Shown here piece by piece: positions 7,458-16,464 of a DNA stretch of 64,000 bases. Position 1 is the stretch's first letter, and each line of letters starts with the position of its first letter. This stretch comes from Gemmatimonadota bacterium (lineage in GTDB: Bacteria > Gemmatimonadota > Gemmatimonadetes > Gemmatimonadales > Gemmatimonadaceae): positions 152,456 to 216,455 of the forward strand of contig DAHUXM010000018.1 of NCBI GenBank assembly GCA_027307165.1, in the 5' to 3' direction. The notes beneath the pieces were generated by a model that was given only the letters and a program-made list of their open reading frames with translations, did no database searches and was not told where the DNA came from. The position numbers and the translations under genes were made by a program.

Positions 7458-9974
7458 TCACTCTTCGTCAGCAAGCGTTTCGACCGTCTCCTCATCCGCG
7501 GTGCCGTCGTCATCCTCGACCTTGTCTTCGGGAATGACACGGGCAACTGCAGTCACAAGATCGCCATCGTCCAGATTAACGAGCTTAACACCCTGCGCAA
7601 TTCTTCCTGTCACGCGCACCTGTGAAACGGACGAACGTATGATGACGCCGTGTTTCGTAATGAGCATGATCTCATCTTCGGGCAGCACTTCCATGAGTGA
7701 CACAACGTCACCGGTCTTGTCCGTGCGGTTGACAGTGATGATTCCCTTTCCACCGCGCTTCTGAACTCTGTAATCATCTATGTGCGAGCACTTGCCGAGT
7801 CCCTTTTCGGTTACCACGAGAAGAGTCGCCTCGCGCTTGATCACCACCATCCCAACGACCGCGTCGTCGGGACGCAGCTCGATGCCCTTCACACCTGTTG
7901 TGTCGCGGCCCATCTCGCGCACATCCTTCTCATGGAATCGTACAGACAGGCCATGCTTTGTTGCGAGCACGACGTCGTTCGTTCCACTTGTAACCTGCAC
8001 GTCGATCAGCTCGTCACCGGATTCAATCTTGATTGCCTTGATTCCGTTGGCGCGCGGATTTGCGTACGCCGACAGCGCCGTCTTCTTGACGGTGCCGCGG
8101 CGAGTGCAGAACAGCAACGACTGCGTATCTCCGAACTCTCGCACGGGAACCACAGCCCGAATCTGAGTATCGGGCTGGACGTTGATGAGGTTAACGATGG
8201 GCTTGCCCCTGCTGGCGCGGCCAGCCTGGGGGATCTCGTGGACCTTGAGCCAGAAACAGCGCCCATCATCCGTGAAACAGAGGATGTAGTCGTGGGTCGA
8301 CCCGATAAACAGGTGCTCGATGAAGTCCTCTTCCTTGAGCCCCTGCCCGTTCAGGCCGCGGCCGCCGCGACGCTGCTTGCGGTAGGTCGAGGTGGACGTC
8401 CTCTTGATGTATCCCGTATGCGAAATCGTGATCACCATGTCCTCCTCGGCGATCAGATCTTCGACCGAGAACTCGCCCTGGTCGTTGGTGATCTCGGATC
8501 GACGCTCGTCCCCGTAGGTGGCGTTGATCTTCTCCAGCTCCTCGCGAATGATCTGCATGCGGCGCGGACGTGACGCGAGGATGTCGCGCATCTCCTTGAT
8601 GAATGCGCGCAGATCCTTGAGCTCGGCTTCCAGCTTCTCGATCTCGAGGCCGGTGAGCTTGGCGAGACGCATGTTGAGGATCGCTTCCGCCTGCCGCTCG
8701 CTCAGCTTGAAGCGCGCCTGAAGCTGCGTGCTCGCGGTGGGCGTATCCTTGGCCGCACGGATGAGCTTGATGACCGCGTCGATGTTGTCGACGGCGATCT
8801 TCAATCCTTCCAGGATGTGCTCGCGCTCGAGCGCCTTGTCCAGCTCGAACTGGGTGCGCCGCGTCACTACTTCGTGACGGTGCGCGATGAAGTGCATCAA
8901 CACATCCTTGAGCGGCAACACCTTCGGCACCAGCTGACCCGTCACCGAATCCGGGACAAGCGCGAGCATGATGACACCGAACGTGGACTGCATCGCGGTG
9001 TGCTTGTACAGCTGGTTCAGAACTACGCGAGGAATCGCGTCGCGCTTGAGCTCGATCACCATGCGCATTCCGTCGCGATCACTCTCGTCGCGCAGATCGC
9101 TGATGCCTTCGAGCTTGCCTTCGCGGACCTGATCGCGGATGTCGATGAGCAACCGCGACTTGTTGACCTGGTACGGCAGCTCGGTGACGACGATCTGGGC
9201 GCGATTGGAAGACTCGCGTTCCTCGATCACCGCGCGAGCGCGCATGACGATTCGTCCGCGGCCGGTTTCCTGGTAGTCGGTGATTCCGGCGGTGCCGTAG
9301 ATGTAACCGGCCGTCGGGAAATCGGGCCCCTTGATGTGCTTGCGGAGCGCGCTGGCCGGGAGATCGGGGTCTTCGATGAGCGCGACGAGCGCGCTCGTGA
9401 CTTCACGAAGATTGTGCGGCGGGATGTTGGTCGCCATTCCAACCGCGATGCCGGACGAGCCGTTGACGAGCAGATTGGGCATCGCCGACGGAAGCACGCG
9501 CGGCTCCTGCAGGCGATCGTCGAAGTTCGGCTGGAAGTCGACGGTGTTCTTGTCGATGTCGCCGAGCATCTCGGTGGCGATCCGCGTGAGACGCGCTTCG
9601 GTGTAGCGATATGCGGCCGCGTTGTCGCCATCGACGGATCCGAAGTTTCCCTGACCGTCCACCAGAGGATAGCGCAGCGAGAAGTCCTGCACCATGCGCA
9701 CGAGCGCGTCGTACACCGAGCTGTCACCGTGCGGGTGATACTTGCCGAGCACGTCGCCGACGACGGTCGCTGACTTCTTGTAGGGGCGTCCGGGAACAAG
9801 ACCGAGCTCGTTCATCGCATACAGAACTCTGCGATGCACCGGCTTGAGGCCGTCACGCACGTCCGGGAGCGCGCGCGAGACGATGACGCTCATCGAGTAG
9901 TTGATGAACGATTCCTGAACCTCTTCGTGGATCAGCCGCGGGAGTATTCGCTCGCGGTTATTTGGAGCTGTCAT
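7458..9974 (-). CDS. gyrA: DNA gyrase subunit A
   Basis: An 838-residue type IIA topoisomerase subunit that, with GyrB, introduces negative supercoils. The breakage-reunion domain shows [15 protein letters not shown] (quinolone-determining region, with the usual Ser and Asp) and the catalytic Tyr in AAYRYTEAR (about residue 123). The six-bladed C-terminal domain begins with the gyrase box KQRRGGRG, which separates GyrA from ParC. The C-terminus is a strongly acidic tail ([20 protein letters not shown]), which in other bacteria modulates wrapping. gyrB is not in this window. A recognisable sigma-70-type promoter lies about 80 nt upstream, so this gene has a leader, unlike many neighbours. Confidence 0.97.
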   Translation of the reverse strand: MTAPNNRERILPRLIHEEVQESFINYSMSVIVSRALPDVRDGLKPVHRRVLYAMNELGLVPGRPYKKSATVVGDVLGKYHPHGDSSVYDALVRMVQDFSLRYPLVDGQGNFGSVDGDNAAAYRYTEARLTRIATEMLGDIDKNTVDFQPNFDDRLQEPRVLPSAMPNLLVNGSSGIAVGMATNIPPHNLREVTSALVALIEDPDLPASALRKHIKGPDFPTAGYIYGTAGITDYQETGRGRIVMRARAVIEERESSNRAQIVVTELPYQVNKSRLLIDIRDQVREGKLEGISDLRDESDRDGMRMVIELKRDAIPRVVLNQLYKHTAMQSTFGVIMLALVPDSVTGQLVPKVLPLKDVLMHFIAHRHEVVTRRTQFELDKALEREHILEGLKIAVDNIDAVIKLIRAAKDTPTASTQLQARFKLSERQAEAILNMRLAKLTGLEIEKLEAELKDLRAFIKEMRDILASRPRRMQIIREELEKINATYGDERRSEITNDQGEFSVEDLIAEEDMVITISHTGYIKRTSTSTYRKQRRGGRGLNGQGLKEEDFIEHLFIGSTHDYILCFTDDGRCFWLKVHEIPQAGRASRGKPIVNLINVQPDTQIRAVVPVREFGDTQSLLFCTRRGTVKKTALSAYANPRANGIKAIKIESGDELIDVQVTSGTNDVVLATKHGLSVRFHEKDVREMGRDTTGVKGIELRPDDAVVGMVVIKREATLLVVTEKGLGKCSHIDDYRVQKRGGKGIITVNRTDKTGDVVSLMEVLPEDEIMLITKHGVIIRSSVSQVRVTGRIAQGVKLVNLDDGDLVTAVARVIPEDKVEDDDGTADEETVETLADEE

Positions 9975-10054
9975 GGCGTGTCGATACCGCACTTGCGGTG
10001 GGCATCCGGGCAGGCACCCACCTGATGATTTGAGCTAATTCAGGGGAACCTTGA

Positions 10055-10083
10055 AATATAGCCGCCGGAACGCCTTTTAGCAA
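10055..10083 (-). promoter_or_regulatory. gyrA promoter, TTGCTA-N17-TATATT
   Basis: On the minus strand, TTGCTA and TATATT are separated by exactly 17 nt and point toward gyrA. The predicted transcription start is near 10047, giving a leader of about 70 nt. This is the best sigma-70-like match in the window. Confidence 0.55.
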
Positions 10084-10088
10084 CCTGA

Positions 10089-10112
10089 CCACAACAACGT
10101 AAGTTATTGTGG
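10089..10112 (-). terminator. Stem-loop between the TM-helix-repeat gene and gyrA
   Basis: CCACAACAA pairs with TTATTGTGG over 9 bp with one mismatch across a 6-nt loop. It follows the minus-strand membrane-protein gene and precedes the gyrA promoter. There is no good T-tract, so it is a weak or Rho-assisted end at best. Confidence 0.3.
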
Positions 10113-10179
10113 GACAATGATTTAGCGCATCGCTTTCGCGATCGCGCAGCGCGTCCTCGATTCGGTATCTATTCGGGGG

Positions 10180-10926
10180 CTAAAAGCCGCCGGATTCGGA
10201 CTCGAACTCGTCGGTCCGGTCGGCAGCATCCTGTGCCGCGTTTTCGCGGTCGATCGACTCACGCTCGGCCTTGTACCGGTTGTACCAGTTGCGCGTCACC
10301 TCGCCGGCCAGATCCCGGTTGCCGAGCCCGAAGGCGAGCGAAGCCGAGAGCGCGATGGCGCCGAAGAGTATCGCGAAGGCGGTAGTGACGATGTCGGTTG
10401 CGACCCCCAGCTCCTGCAGTGCCATGAAGATGGCGATGAGGATCACCCCGCCCTTTCCGAACCGCGACAGGGTCGGGCCGCCGTGTATCGCCCCCGCGGA
10501 GGCCATGATGAGCCCGCCCACGAAGTCGCCGAGTACGATGCCGACGATGATGATTACGATCGCCGCAATGAGGCTCGGGATGTAGCTCACCAGCTCGCCG
10601 AACATGTTGCCGAGCGACGAGAGGCCAAGGGCGTTGGCGGCGATCATCAGGACGGCGAACATCACGAACCAGAAGACCACGCTCGCCGTGACACGCGTCG
10701 GGTTCATGTGGGAACCGGAGCGCTCGACTGCCTGGAGCACGCCACCGCGCTCCAGGATGTGGTTGAAATGAACTCGCCGGAGAAGCTTGTCGGTTCCCTT
10801 CTCCAGCAACCTGGCCAGGAGGTAACCCGCGAAGAGGATTACGAGGGCGCCGAAAAGCGCGGGGACGTAGTGATAGAGCTGGTCGAAGCTGTCCTGCAGG
10901 CGGTCGCCGAAGCTGGTCGAATCCAT
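10180..10926 (-). CDS. Membrane protein of the MscS/TM-helix-repeat type
   Basis: A 248-residue protein with four to five membrane helices: ALFGALVILFAGYLLARLL, VVFWFVMFAVLMIAANAL, YIPSLIAAIVIIIVGIVL and FAILFGAIALSASLAFGLG. The last contains the Gly/Ala-rich pattern of the pore-lining MscS helix and ends in FGLGNRDLAGEV, close to the family motif. It is shorter than a full MscS channel and lacks the cytoplasmic vestibule, so it matches the conserved TM_helix-repeat proteins (PF05552). A charged tail of about 35 residues ends the protein. The ATG was preferred to an in-frame TTG 39 nt upstream. A mechanosensitive role is inferred from fold only. Confidence 0.68.
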   Translation of the reverse strand: MDSTSFGDRLQDSFDQLYHYVPALFGALVILFAGYLLARLLEKGTDKLLRRVHFNHILERGGVLQAVERSGSHMNPTRVTASVVFWFVMFAVLMIAANALGLSSLGNMFGELVSYIPSLIAAIVIIIVGIVLGDFVGGLIMASAGAIHGGPTLSRFGKGGVILIAIFMALQELGVATDIVTTAFAILFGAIALSASLAFGLGNRDLAGEVTRNWYNRYKAERESIDRENAAQDAADRTDEFESESGGF

Positions 10927-10971
10927 GGATGGGAAATCTATGGGCAACCGCTCAGCCGTGCGCAACGGGTT

Positions 10972-11314
10972 TCACGCCATGAAGCGGGCGAGATATGGTT
11001 CAGTGCGGCTCGCGGCGGCGCGCGACACCTCCGCGGGTGTGCCCATCGTGACAATCGTCCCTCCCTCTTCACCGGCACCCGGCCCGATATCGATCACCCA
11101 GTCGCTTCCGGAAACGACGCGCATGTCGTGCTCCACCAGGACATACAGAGTGTTTGCCATGTGACGGGGGCTGCAATTCTGCCGCGGGCTTGATCCGCTG
11201 CGCTTCGCCGATGTTCCGGCCGTGGCATGCGATCTCCAGAGTCCTGGCGTTGTAACGCGCACCGTGACACGTTGGGCAGGGAGTGTAAACGCTCGGAAAA
11301 GAGCCGGTGAAGTT
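10972..11314 (-). pseudogene. uvrA-like (excinuclease ATPase) pseudogene fragment
   Basis: Three separated pieces of a UvrA-family C-terminal half can be read in order. They are a zinc-finger/insertion piece with VYTPCPTCHGARYNARTLE, a fragment of the ABC signature region reading GEAQRIKPAAELQPPSHG, and the C-terminus VEHDMRVVSGSDWVIDIGPG to the stop. Compared with the family, two internal stretches are missing: the Q-loop and SGG before GEAQRIK, and the Walker B DEPTTGLH region between LYVL and VEHD. An extra A near 11158 shifts the frame between pieces two and three. A stop codon precedes the first piece. It cannot make a working ATPase. It resembles the UvrA2-type paralogues more than canonical UvrA. 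Confidence 0.75.
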
Positions 11315-11450
11315 TTAGGTGTCAGCTGGCACGAGAGAGCTTGTCGTAAACGATTGGGCAGCTCGGAGGCGCCAGCATCATGCCGTGTCAGCGGCGCACA
11401 TGCGCGCGATCCGCGCTGGCGCCGAGCGCCTTGGACGGGCACGGTGGCGT

Positions 11451-11477
11451 TGGGCACGCAGCGGGGCCTGCCCTTAC
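11451..11477. repeat. Degenerate REP element
   Basis: TGGGCACGCAGCGGGGCCTG followed by CCCTTAC matches the REP at 20251-20278 with several substitutions. It abuts the 3' end of the zinc-ribbon gene and the uvrA-like remnant. Confidence 0.5.
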
Positions 11478-11702
11478 TTAGTTGCGGGTGCCGCGCTTGA
11501 CGTCGAAGATCGCGCTTCTATGGCAGCCGCCGCATATGAGCCATTCACGTTGGCGCGAGTAGCCCAGGCCGAACGAGCCGCCGCCTATCGATCGGGAGGT
11601 CATGCGGCCACCACAGACGGGGCACACTACGGGCTGCTCACCAATAAAGGCATCCTTGATCTCGGCGAGCTGGGTAGGGGTGTACTGGGCGGACTCGGAC
11701 AT
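11478..11702 (-). CDS. Small zinc-ribbon protein
   Basis: A 74-residue protein with two CxxC knuckles, VVCPVCGGRM and WLICGGCHRS, spaced about 30 residues apart, as in a zinc ribbon. The segment between them is Gly/Ser-rich (SIGGGSFGLGYSRQ). No catalytic domain is attached. The start has both a plausible -10 (TAAAAT) 6 nt upstream and a weak GAAGG, so it may be leaderless. The 52-bp tandem palindromic repeats lie about 80 bp upstream in its presumed control region. Function unknown; nucleic-acid binding is only a general inference for this fold. Confidence 0.65.
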   Translation of the reverse strand: MSESAQYTPTQLAEIKDAFIGEQPVVCPVCGGRMTSRSIGGGSFGLGYSRQREWLICGGCHRSAIFDVKRGTRN

Positions 11703-11708
11703 GCCTTC

Positions 11709-11714
11709 ATTTTA
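11709..11714 (-). promoter_or_regulatory. -10 hexamer TAAAAT, leaderless arrangement
   Basis: On the minus strand TAAAAT is followed by 6 nt (GAAGGC) and then the ATG of the zinc-ribbon gene. Confidence 0.4.
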
Positions 11715-11782
11715 CGCAAATGCAGCGTTTGTCGCCGCCCGGTGCGGTAGATCTGGATCCGATTGCGCCTGAATGGGCCGCG

Positions 11783-11904
11783 CGCGGATATATCCGTTCG
11801 ACATCCGAATCCGATCGCACGTAACGGGGGCAGGCGCGGATATATCCGTTCGACATCCGAATCCGATCGCACGTAACGGGGCCAGGCGCGGATATATCCG
11901 CGCC
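11783..11904. repeat. 52-bp tandem repeats each carrying the palindrome CGGATATATCCG
   Basis: Two nearly identical 52-bp units begin near 11785 and 11837, and a third partial unit follows at 11889. Each starts with the 12-bp perfect palindrome CGGATATATCCG, and the third copy extends to a perfect 20-bp palindrome (11885-11904). The rest of the unit contains TTCGACATCCGAATCCGATC. A related direct pair AATTCGGCGCG occurs just to the right. The array lies upstream of the zinc-ribbon gene and downstream of the oxidoreductase gene. Spacing and unit number do not fit a CRISPR. Confidence 0.85.
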
Positions 11905-11978
11905 GTACGCATGACCACCAATTCGGCGCGTGGTTGGGCGTCGTCGGGTGCGGCCGCCAATTCGGCGCGCGGCGAATA

Positions 11979-13001
11979 TTATGGGGCGCGGTCCGACGGT
12001 ATGGTCACGACGATCTTGCCGAACTGCGCGCCGCTCTGCAGGCGCGCGAAGGCTTCTCTTCCCTGCGTGATGTCGAATACGGAATCGATCGGCGGCAGCA
12101 GGCGACGGTTACGCAGCTCCTCCGCGACAGCTGCGAACTCCGCGTCGTTGCCCATCGTGGAACCGAGTATGGTCCACTGATTCCAGAACAGCTTGCGCGC
12201 GTCGGTGGTGACCGTTGGACCTGACGTCGCGCCGCACGTCACGAGTCTGCCAAATTTGCCGAGCGCGCCGAGTGAGGATTGCCAGGTCGCCTCGCCGACG
12301 GAATCGACGACGACGTCCACGCCGCGTTTTCCGGTGCGCGCTCGAATCTCTTTCGCGACATCCGTCGTACTATAGTTGATGGTTTCGTCTGCACCGAGTT
12401 CGCGCGTGCGGGCGAGTTTCTCGTCGCTGGACGACGTGACCCAGACGCGCGCGCCGGCCTGTTTCGCGATCTGGAGCGCGGAAAGCGCCACGCCGCCTCC
12501 GATTCCCTGGATGAGGACCTGCTCGTCGGATCGGAGCTGCGCACGCGTAACGAGCATGCGCCACGCGGTGAGCGTTGTGAGCGTGAAGGCGGCGGCTTCG
12601 GGAATCGGCGTATCGCGCGGAATACGTGCGACGTTCCGCTCGGGCACCACTATGTACTCCGCGATGGTGCCTGGCGCGTGCTCGCCGAGCAGGCGAAATC
12701 GAACACAGAGAGATTGCTCGCCGCGGCGGCAATATTCACAGGTCCCGTCGCTCAGGCCCGGATTGACGACTACGAGATCATCTGTTCCGTCGAGGATGCC
12801 GACCGCGTCGGCGCCCATTATCCAGGGTGGCGCAATCGTGGCGCCGGGCAGGCCCTTCAGAACGAAGAGGTCGAGGTGATTCAGCGCTGCCGCAAGAACG
12901 CGAATGCGGACTTCGCCCGGTGCGGGCTCCGGAACGGGCAGGTTGTCACGCAGCTCCAGCCGTTCGATACCGCCGTGCGCGGAGATTGTCAGTGCGCGCA
13001 A
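11979..13001 (-). CDS. Zinc-type alcohol dehydrogenase/quinone oxidoreductase-like protein (MDR)
   Basis: A 340-residue medium-chain dehydrogenase/reductase. The GroES-like N-domain contains [16 protein letters not shown] structural-zinc-like stretch [12 protein letters not shown] lies near residue 90. The nucleotide-binding domain shows [19 protein letters not shown] near residue 163, and [13 protein letters not shown] fits NADPH-dependent members. The substrate cannot be told from sequence. The likely start is TTG at the beginning of the conserved [10 protein letters not shown] block; no good Shine-Dalgarno is visible. It diverges from sucB across about 50 bp. Confidence 0.83.
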   Translation of the reverse strand: MRALTISAHGGIERLELRDNLPVPEPAPGEVRIRVLAAALNHLDLFVLKGLPGATIAPPWIMGADAVGILDGTDDLVVVNPGLSDGTCEYCRRGEQSLCVRFRLLGEHAPGTIAEYIVVPERNVARIPRDTPIPEAAAFTLTTLTAWRMLVTRAQLRSDEQVLIQGIGGGVALSALQIAKQAGARVWVTSSSDEKLARTRELGADETINYSTTDVAKEIRARTGKRGVDVVVDSVGEATWQSSLGALGKFGRLVTCGATSGPTVTTDARKLFWNQWTILGSTMGNDAEFAAVAEELRNRRLLPPIDSVFDITQGREAFARLQSGAQFGKIVVTIPSDRAP

Positions 13002-13051
13002 GTGTACTCAGTGAGGGGATATATTTAGGGACAAACATCAAGATACTCGAA
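13002..13051. promoter_or_regulatory. Divergent promoter region, oxidoreductase / sucB
   Basis: The short spacer contains GATATATTTAGG, which gives a plus-strand -10 TATATT (13020-13025) and overlapping minus-strand TAAATA/TATATC candidates. The sucB transcript would have a leader of about 20 nt without a clear Shine-Dalgarno site. Confidence 0.35.
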
Positions 13052-14332
13052 ATGATCGCTTTGAAAGTTCCGCCCCTCGGGGAATCCATTGTTGAAGCGA
13101 CGGTGTCGCGCTGGGTCAAGCAGCAAGGTGACGCAGTGAACGCCGGCGATACCATACTGGAGCTCGACACCGACAAGATCACGGTCGAAGTGCCTGCACT
13201 CCGCGCCGGTGTCCTGGTGAAACAGGCCGTGAAGGAAGGCGACGTCGTCCATGTGGATGACGTACTCGGCGAGATCGACGAGACGGCGACGGCTGCTGCG
13301 CCTGCCGCTGCCAAGCCAGCTCCGCCCCCACAGGCTGCGCCGGCGGCAGTCGCGCCGCAACCTGCGCAACCCACGCAACCTGCACCGGCTGCACCGACCG
13401 TGGCTACAGGCGCGCCGCAGAAGTCTTCGCCGGCAGCACGGCAGGTAGCCGAGGTACGGGGCGTCGATATCGGCGCCGTCCAGGGAACGGGGCGCGGCGG
13501 TGTGGTGAGCAAGCCGGATGTGCTCGCTGCTCAACCATCGGCTCGCCCTGCGGCACAGCCGATAGCGGCCGCAACTCCAGCGGCGCCTTCAGGACCGCCT
13601 GCGCTTCGCTCGGCGCCTGCTCCGTCAGCACCGGGCGAGCGGGAAACGCGCGAGAAGCTGTCGACGCGCCGCAAGCGCATCGCAGAGAACCTGCTCAAGT
13701 CGCATCTCGCGACGGCGCACCTGACGACGTTCAACGAGATCGACATGAGCGCAGTCAGCTCGCTCCGCGAGCGCGTGAAGGAGAAGATCGAGAAGCAGCA
13801 CGGCGTTCGCCTCTCGTTCATGCCGTTCTTCGTTCGCGCTGCATGCATCGCGCTGCGCGATTATCCCGTCGTCAACGCACAGCTGGACGGGGACGAGATC
13901 ATCTACAAGAATTACGTGAACATGGGAATCGCCGTCGCGTCAGAGCAGGGACTGGTGGTTCCAAACATCAAGGACGCGGACCGGAAAGGATTGCTCGAGA
14001 TTTCGCGCGACATCACGGCTGTTGCGAAGAAGGCGCGCGATGTCAAGCTGACGATGGACGATCTCACGGGCGGATCCTTCACGATCACGAATGGCGGTGT
14101 GTTCGGCTCGTTGGTATCCACTCCGATCATCAACTATCCGCAGGTCGGCATTCTCGGGCTGCACAAAATTCAGGATCGGCCTGTTGCGATAGCCGGCAAG
14201 GTCGAGATCCGGCCGATGATGTACGTCGCGCTGTCGTACGATCATCGTATCATCGATGGACAGGCAGCGGTGCTGTTTCTGGTGCGCGTGAAGGAGTTGA
14301 TGGAAGATCCTGCCACGATGTTGATCGAATGA
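13052..14332 (+). CDS. sucB: Dihydrolipoyl succinyltransferase (E2 of 2-oxoglutarate dehydrogenase)
   Basis: A 426-residue E2 component that transfers succinyl groups to CoA in the TCA cycle. It has one lipoyl domain (residues 1-76, lipoyl Lys about 43 in DTDKITVE), an Ala/Pro-rich linker (about 85-135), the E3-binding domain ([20 protein letters not shown]), a second Ala/Pro linker, and the catalytic domain with [18 protein letters not shown] and the active-site DHRIIDG near residue 396. The [17 protein letters not shown] block favours succinyl- over acetyltransferase. The E1 gene is not adjacent. Its stop overlaps the LOG start as ATGA, and E3 follows, forming an operon. Confidence 0.92.
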   Translation: MIALKVPPLGESIVEATVSRWVKQQGDAVNAGDTILELDTDKITVEVPALRAGVLVKQAVKEGDVVHVDDVLGEIDETATAAAPAAAKPAPPPQAAPAAVAPQPAQPTQPAPAAPTVATGAPQKSSPAARQVAEVRGVDIGAVQGTGRGGVVSKPDVLAAQPSARPAAQPIAAATPAAPSGPPALRSAPAPSAPGERETREKLSTRRKRIAENLLKSHLATAHLTTFNEIDMSAVSSLRERVKEKIEKQHGVRLSFMPFFVRAACIALRDYPVVNAQLDGDEIIYKNYVNMGIAVASEQGLVVPNIKDADRKGLLEISRDITAVAKKARDVKLTMDDLTGGSFTITNGGVFGSLVSTPIINYPQVGILGLHKIQDRPVAIAGKVEIRPMMYVALSYDHRIIDGQAAVLFLVRVKELMEDPATMLIE

Positions 14333-14928
14333 ACGGAGAAAGGACCCGCGTAGCCGTCTATTGCGGCGCGAACGCGGGGCTGTCGGCGAATTTCGCGGAG
14401 GCTGCGCGCGCGTTGGGCGATGGGCTCGCGCGGAACGGAATCGGAGTCGTATACGGTGGTGCGTCGCGCGGGCTGATGGGAGTTCTCGCCGACGCGGCGC
14501 TCGCTGCGGGCGGCGAGGTGATCGGCGTGTTGCCGCGATCGCTCGGACATCGCGAGCTGGCGCACAAGGGGCTCAGCGAGCTCCACATCGTCGATACGAT
14601 GCACGAGCGCAAGGCGCGCATCATCGACCTGTCGGATGCGTTCGCGGTGCTTCCGGGTGGAATCGGAACCCTCGACGAGTTCTTCGAGACGTTCACGTGG
14701 GCGCAGATCGGCATTCACTCCAAACCGATCGCGCTGATGGACGTCGATGGGTTCCATCAACCGCTTCTCGCACATCTCCGCAACTGCGTCGCGGCCGGAT
14801 TTCTATCGCAGGAAAGACTGGACTCGCTTCTGGTGTATAAGGAAGTCGGGGATTTTTGCAAATTTCTCTCAATGGGCGCAGTACCTTCGGCGGTTGCGCC
14901 GAGGTACGCTGCGCTGGCTGAATCATGA
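14329..14928 (+). CDS. LOG-family nucleoside monophosphate phosphoribohydrolase
   Basis: A 199-residue protein of the LOG ('lysine decarboxylase-like') family, TIGR00730. Diagnostic motifs are [12 protein letters not shown] (about residues 40-51), MHERKA (about 89-94) and [13 protein letters not shown] (about 108-120). These form the nucleotide-binding active site that releases a free base from nucleoside 5'-monophosphates, classically cytokinin ribotides. The gene overlaps sucB and lpdA by 4 nt each (ATGA junctions), so it is translationally coupled between the E2 and E3 subunits of a 2-oxo-acid dehydrogenase. That position is unusual, and its metabolic meaning is not known. Confidence 0.88.
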   Translation: MNGERTRVAVYCGANAGLSANFAEAARALGDGLARNGIGVVYGGASRGLMGVLADAALAAGGEVIGVLPRSLGHRELAHKGLSELHIVDTMHERKARIIDLSDAFAVLPGGIGTLDEFFETFTWAQIGIHSKPIALMDVDGFHQPLLAHLRNCVAAGFLSQERLDSLLVYKEVGDFCKFLSMGAVPSAVAPRYAALAES

Positions 14929-16322
14929 ATAACTGTGACGTTCTGATAATTGGCGGCGGCCCTGGTGGCTACGTCGCCGCAATCCGCGCCGGTCAACTCG
15001 GTCTCAACACCGTCTGCGTCGAGATGGACAAGACGCTCGGTGGCACCTGCGTCAACGTGGGATGCATTCCGTCCAAGGCGCTGCTCACATCGACCGAGCA
15101 TCTGGAGTTCGCGAAGCTTCACGCCGCGGAGCATGGTGTGAAGATCGAAGGTGTAAGCGCGGACCTCGGCGTGATGATGAAGCGCAAGCTCGATGTCGTG
15201 GCGCAGAATACCAAGGGGATCGAGTTTCTGTTTCGAAAGAACAAGGTGACGTGGGCCAAGGGCCGCGGCACGCTGCGCGCGGGTAACGTCGTCGATGTGA
15301 CTGCGAATGACGGAACTGTCACGCAGTATCAGGCGCGCGACGTGATCATCGCGACCGGTTCGGTGCCGATCGAGCTGCCGTTCTTCAAGTTCGACGAGGA
15401 GCGCGTGCTGTCGAATATCGGCGCGCTTGCGATCCCCGAGGTACCGAAGCACCTGATCGTGATCGGCGGCGGTGTGATCGGGCTCGAGCTGGGGTCGGTC
15501 TGGCGGAGGCTCGGTGCGAAGGTGACGGTCGTTGAGTTGGCGGCGACGATTCTGCCCGGTATGGACGAGGACGTCGTGAAGGAGGCTGACAAGATCTTCC
15601 GCAAGCAAGGGCTGGAGCTTCGTCCCGCGACGCGCGTCACGGGCGGACGGCGCGACGGCAACAAGGTCTTCGTCGACATCGAAAAGGATGGCGCGAAAGA
15701 GACGCTGGAAGGCGATTACGTGCTCGTTGCAGTTGGACGCAAGCCCGTGCTGAGTGGAATCGACGCCGCCGGACTCGGACTCGCGCTCGGCAAGCGCGGC
15801 GAGATCGCGGTGGATGCGCAGATGCGGACCAATCTGCCGAACGTGTACGCGATCGGCGACGTGGTCGGTGGAAAGTTGCTCGCGCACAAGGCGGAGGAAG
15901 AAGGCGTGATTGCGGTCGAAGTGATCGCGGGGCACGCGGTTCACATGGATTACAAGTCGATGCCTGCGGTCGTGTACACGCATCCGGAGATCGCGTCATG
16001 CGGACTCGCCGAGCACGAGGTGAAGGCCAGCGGCCGTGCGTACAAGACGGGCAAGTTCCCGATGTCCGCGAACGGCAGGGCTCGGACGATGGCGGAGACA
16101 CAGGGGTTCGTGAAGTTCGTCGCCGACGCTGAGACTGAAGAGATACTTGGATGCCACATCGTTTCTGTGGACGCCGCGGATCTGCTGCAGGAAGTGGTGC
16201 TTGCGATGGAATTCCGCGGAACGAGCGACGACATCGGGATCACAGTGCATCCGCATCCGACGCTGTCCGAGTCCGTGAAGGAAGCTGCGCTCGGCGTTTC
16301 GGGCCGCTCGATTCACATCTAG
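14925..16322 (+). CDS. lpdA: Dihydrolipoyl dehydrogenase (E3)
   Basis: A 465-residue FAD-dependent disulfide oxidoreductase that reoxidises dihydrolipoamide on E2 with NAD+. The FAD motif DVLIIGGGPGGYVAAIRAGQ is at the N-terminus, the redox-active pair is in GGTCVNVGCIPSKALL (about residues 40-55), the NAD motif HLIVIGGGVIGLELG is near residue 180, and the catalytic His-Glu is in HPHPTLSES near the C-terminus. Length is normal. It is the last gene of the sucB-LOG-lpdA unit and overlaps the LOG stop by 4 nt. Confidence 0.95.
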   Translation: MNNCDVLIIGGGPGGYVAAIRAGQLGLNTVCVEMDKTLGGTCVNVGCIPSKALLTSTEHLEFAKLHAAEHGVKIEGVSADLGVMMKRKLDVVAQNTKGIEFLFRKNKVTWAKGRGTLRAGNVVDVTANDGTVTQYQARDVIIATGSVPIELPFFKFDEERVLSNIGALAIPEVPKHLIVIGGGVIGLELGSVWRRLGAKVTVVELAATILPGMDEDVVKEADKIFRKQGLELRPATRVTGGRRDGNKVFVDIEKDGAKETLEGDYVLVAVGRKPVLSGIDAAGLGLALGKRGEIAVDAQMRTNLPNVYAIGDVVGGKLLAHKAEEEGVIAVEVIAGHAVHMDYKSMPAVVYTHPEIASCGLAEHEVKASGRAYKTGKFPMSANGRARTMAETQGFVKFVADAETEEILGCHIVSVDAADLLQEVVLAMEFRGTSDDIGITVHPHPTLSESVKEAALGVSGRSIHI

Positions 16323-16348
16323 ATCGTCCGCCAAAGCGAATGGAAATG

Positions 16349-16376
16349 CGTCGTTCCCGCGAAAGCGGGAATGACG
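16349..16376. repeat. Copy of the GTCATTCCCGCGAAAGCGGGAAT-type palindrome
   Basis: A 28-bp near-perfect palindrome (CGTCGTTCCCGCGAAAGCGG then GAATGACG) 27 bp after the lpdA stop. Same family as the patch at 6001-6134, again directly after a gene end. Confidence 0.7.
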
Positions 16377-16406
16377 AGCGATGGCCCTGGCCCGGCGCGT
16401 GCTCAC

Positions 16407-16422
16407 TGTGCGTATTCGCACA
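16407..16422. promoter_or_regulatory. 16-bp perfect inverted repeat TGTGCGTATTCGCACA
   Basis: TGTGCG and CGCACA flank TATT, 42 bp before the GTG start of the DUF1800 gene. It has no T-tract and looks more like an operator than a terminator. Confidence 0.35.
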
Positions 16423-16464
16423 TAGCGTGATTTAACGGCCCGCGCGGTCGGGCGTCAAAGGGAT

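Noticed and set aside
10972..11457. A 161-codon intact gene
   Set aside because: Only the last ~50 codons match UvrA; the upstream part is a frameshifted reading of other uvrA remnants and repeat DNA.
11783..11904. CRISPR array
   Set aside because: Units are contiguous 52-bp near-identical copies with no unique spacers and no cas genes nearby.
11712..11960. Small proteins encoded by the 52-bp repeats
   Set aside because: Several frames are open only because the unit length and composition avoid stops; the readings are repeat-derived Arg/Ile/Pro strings without a ribosome site.
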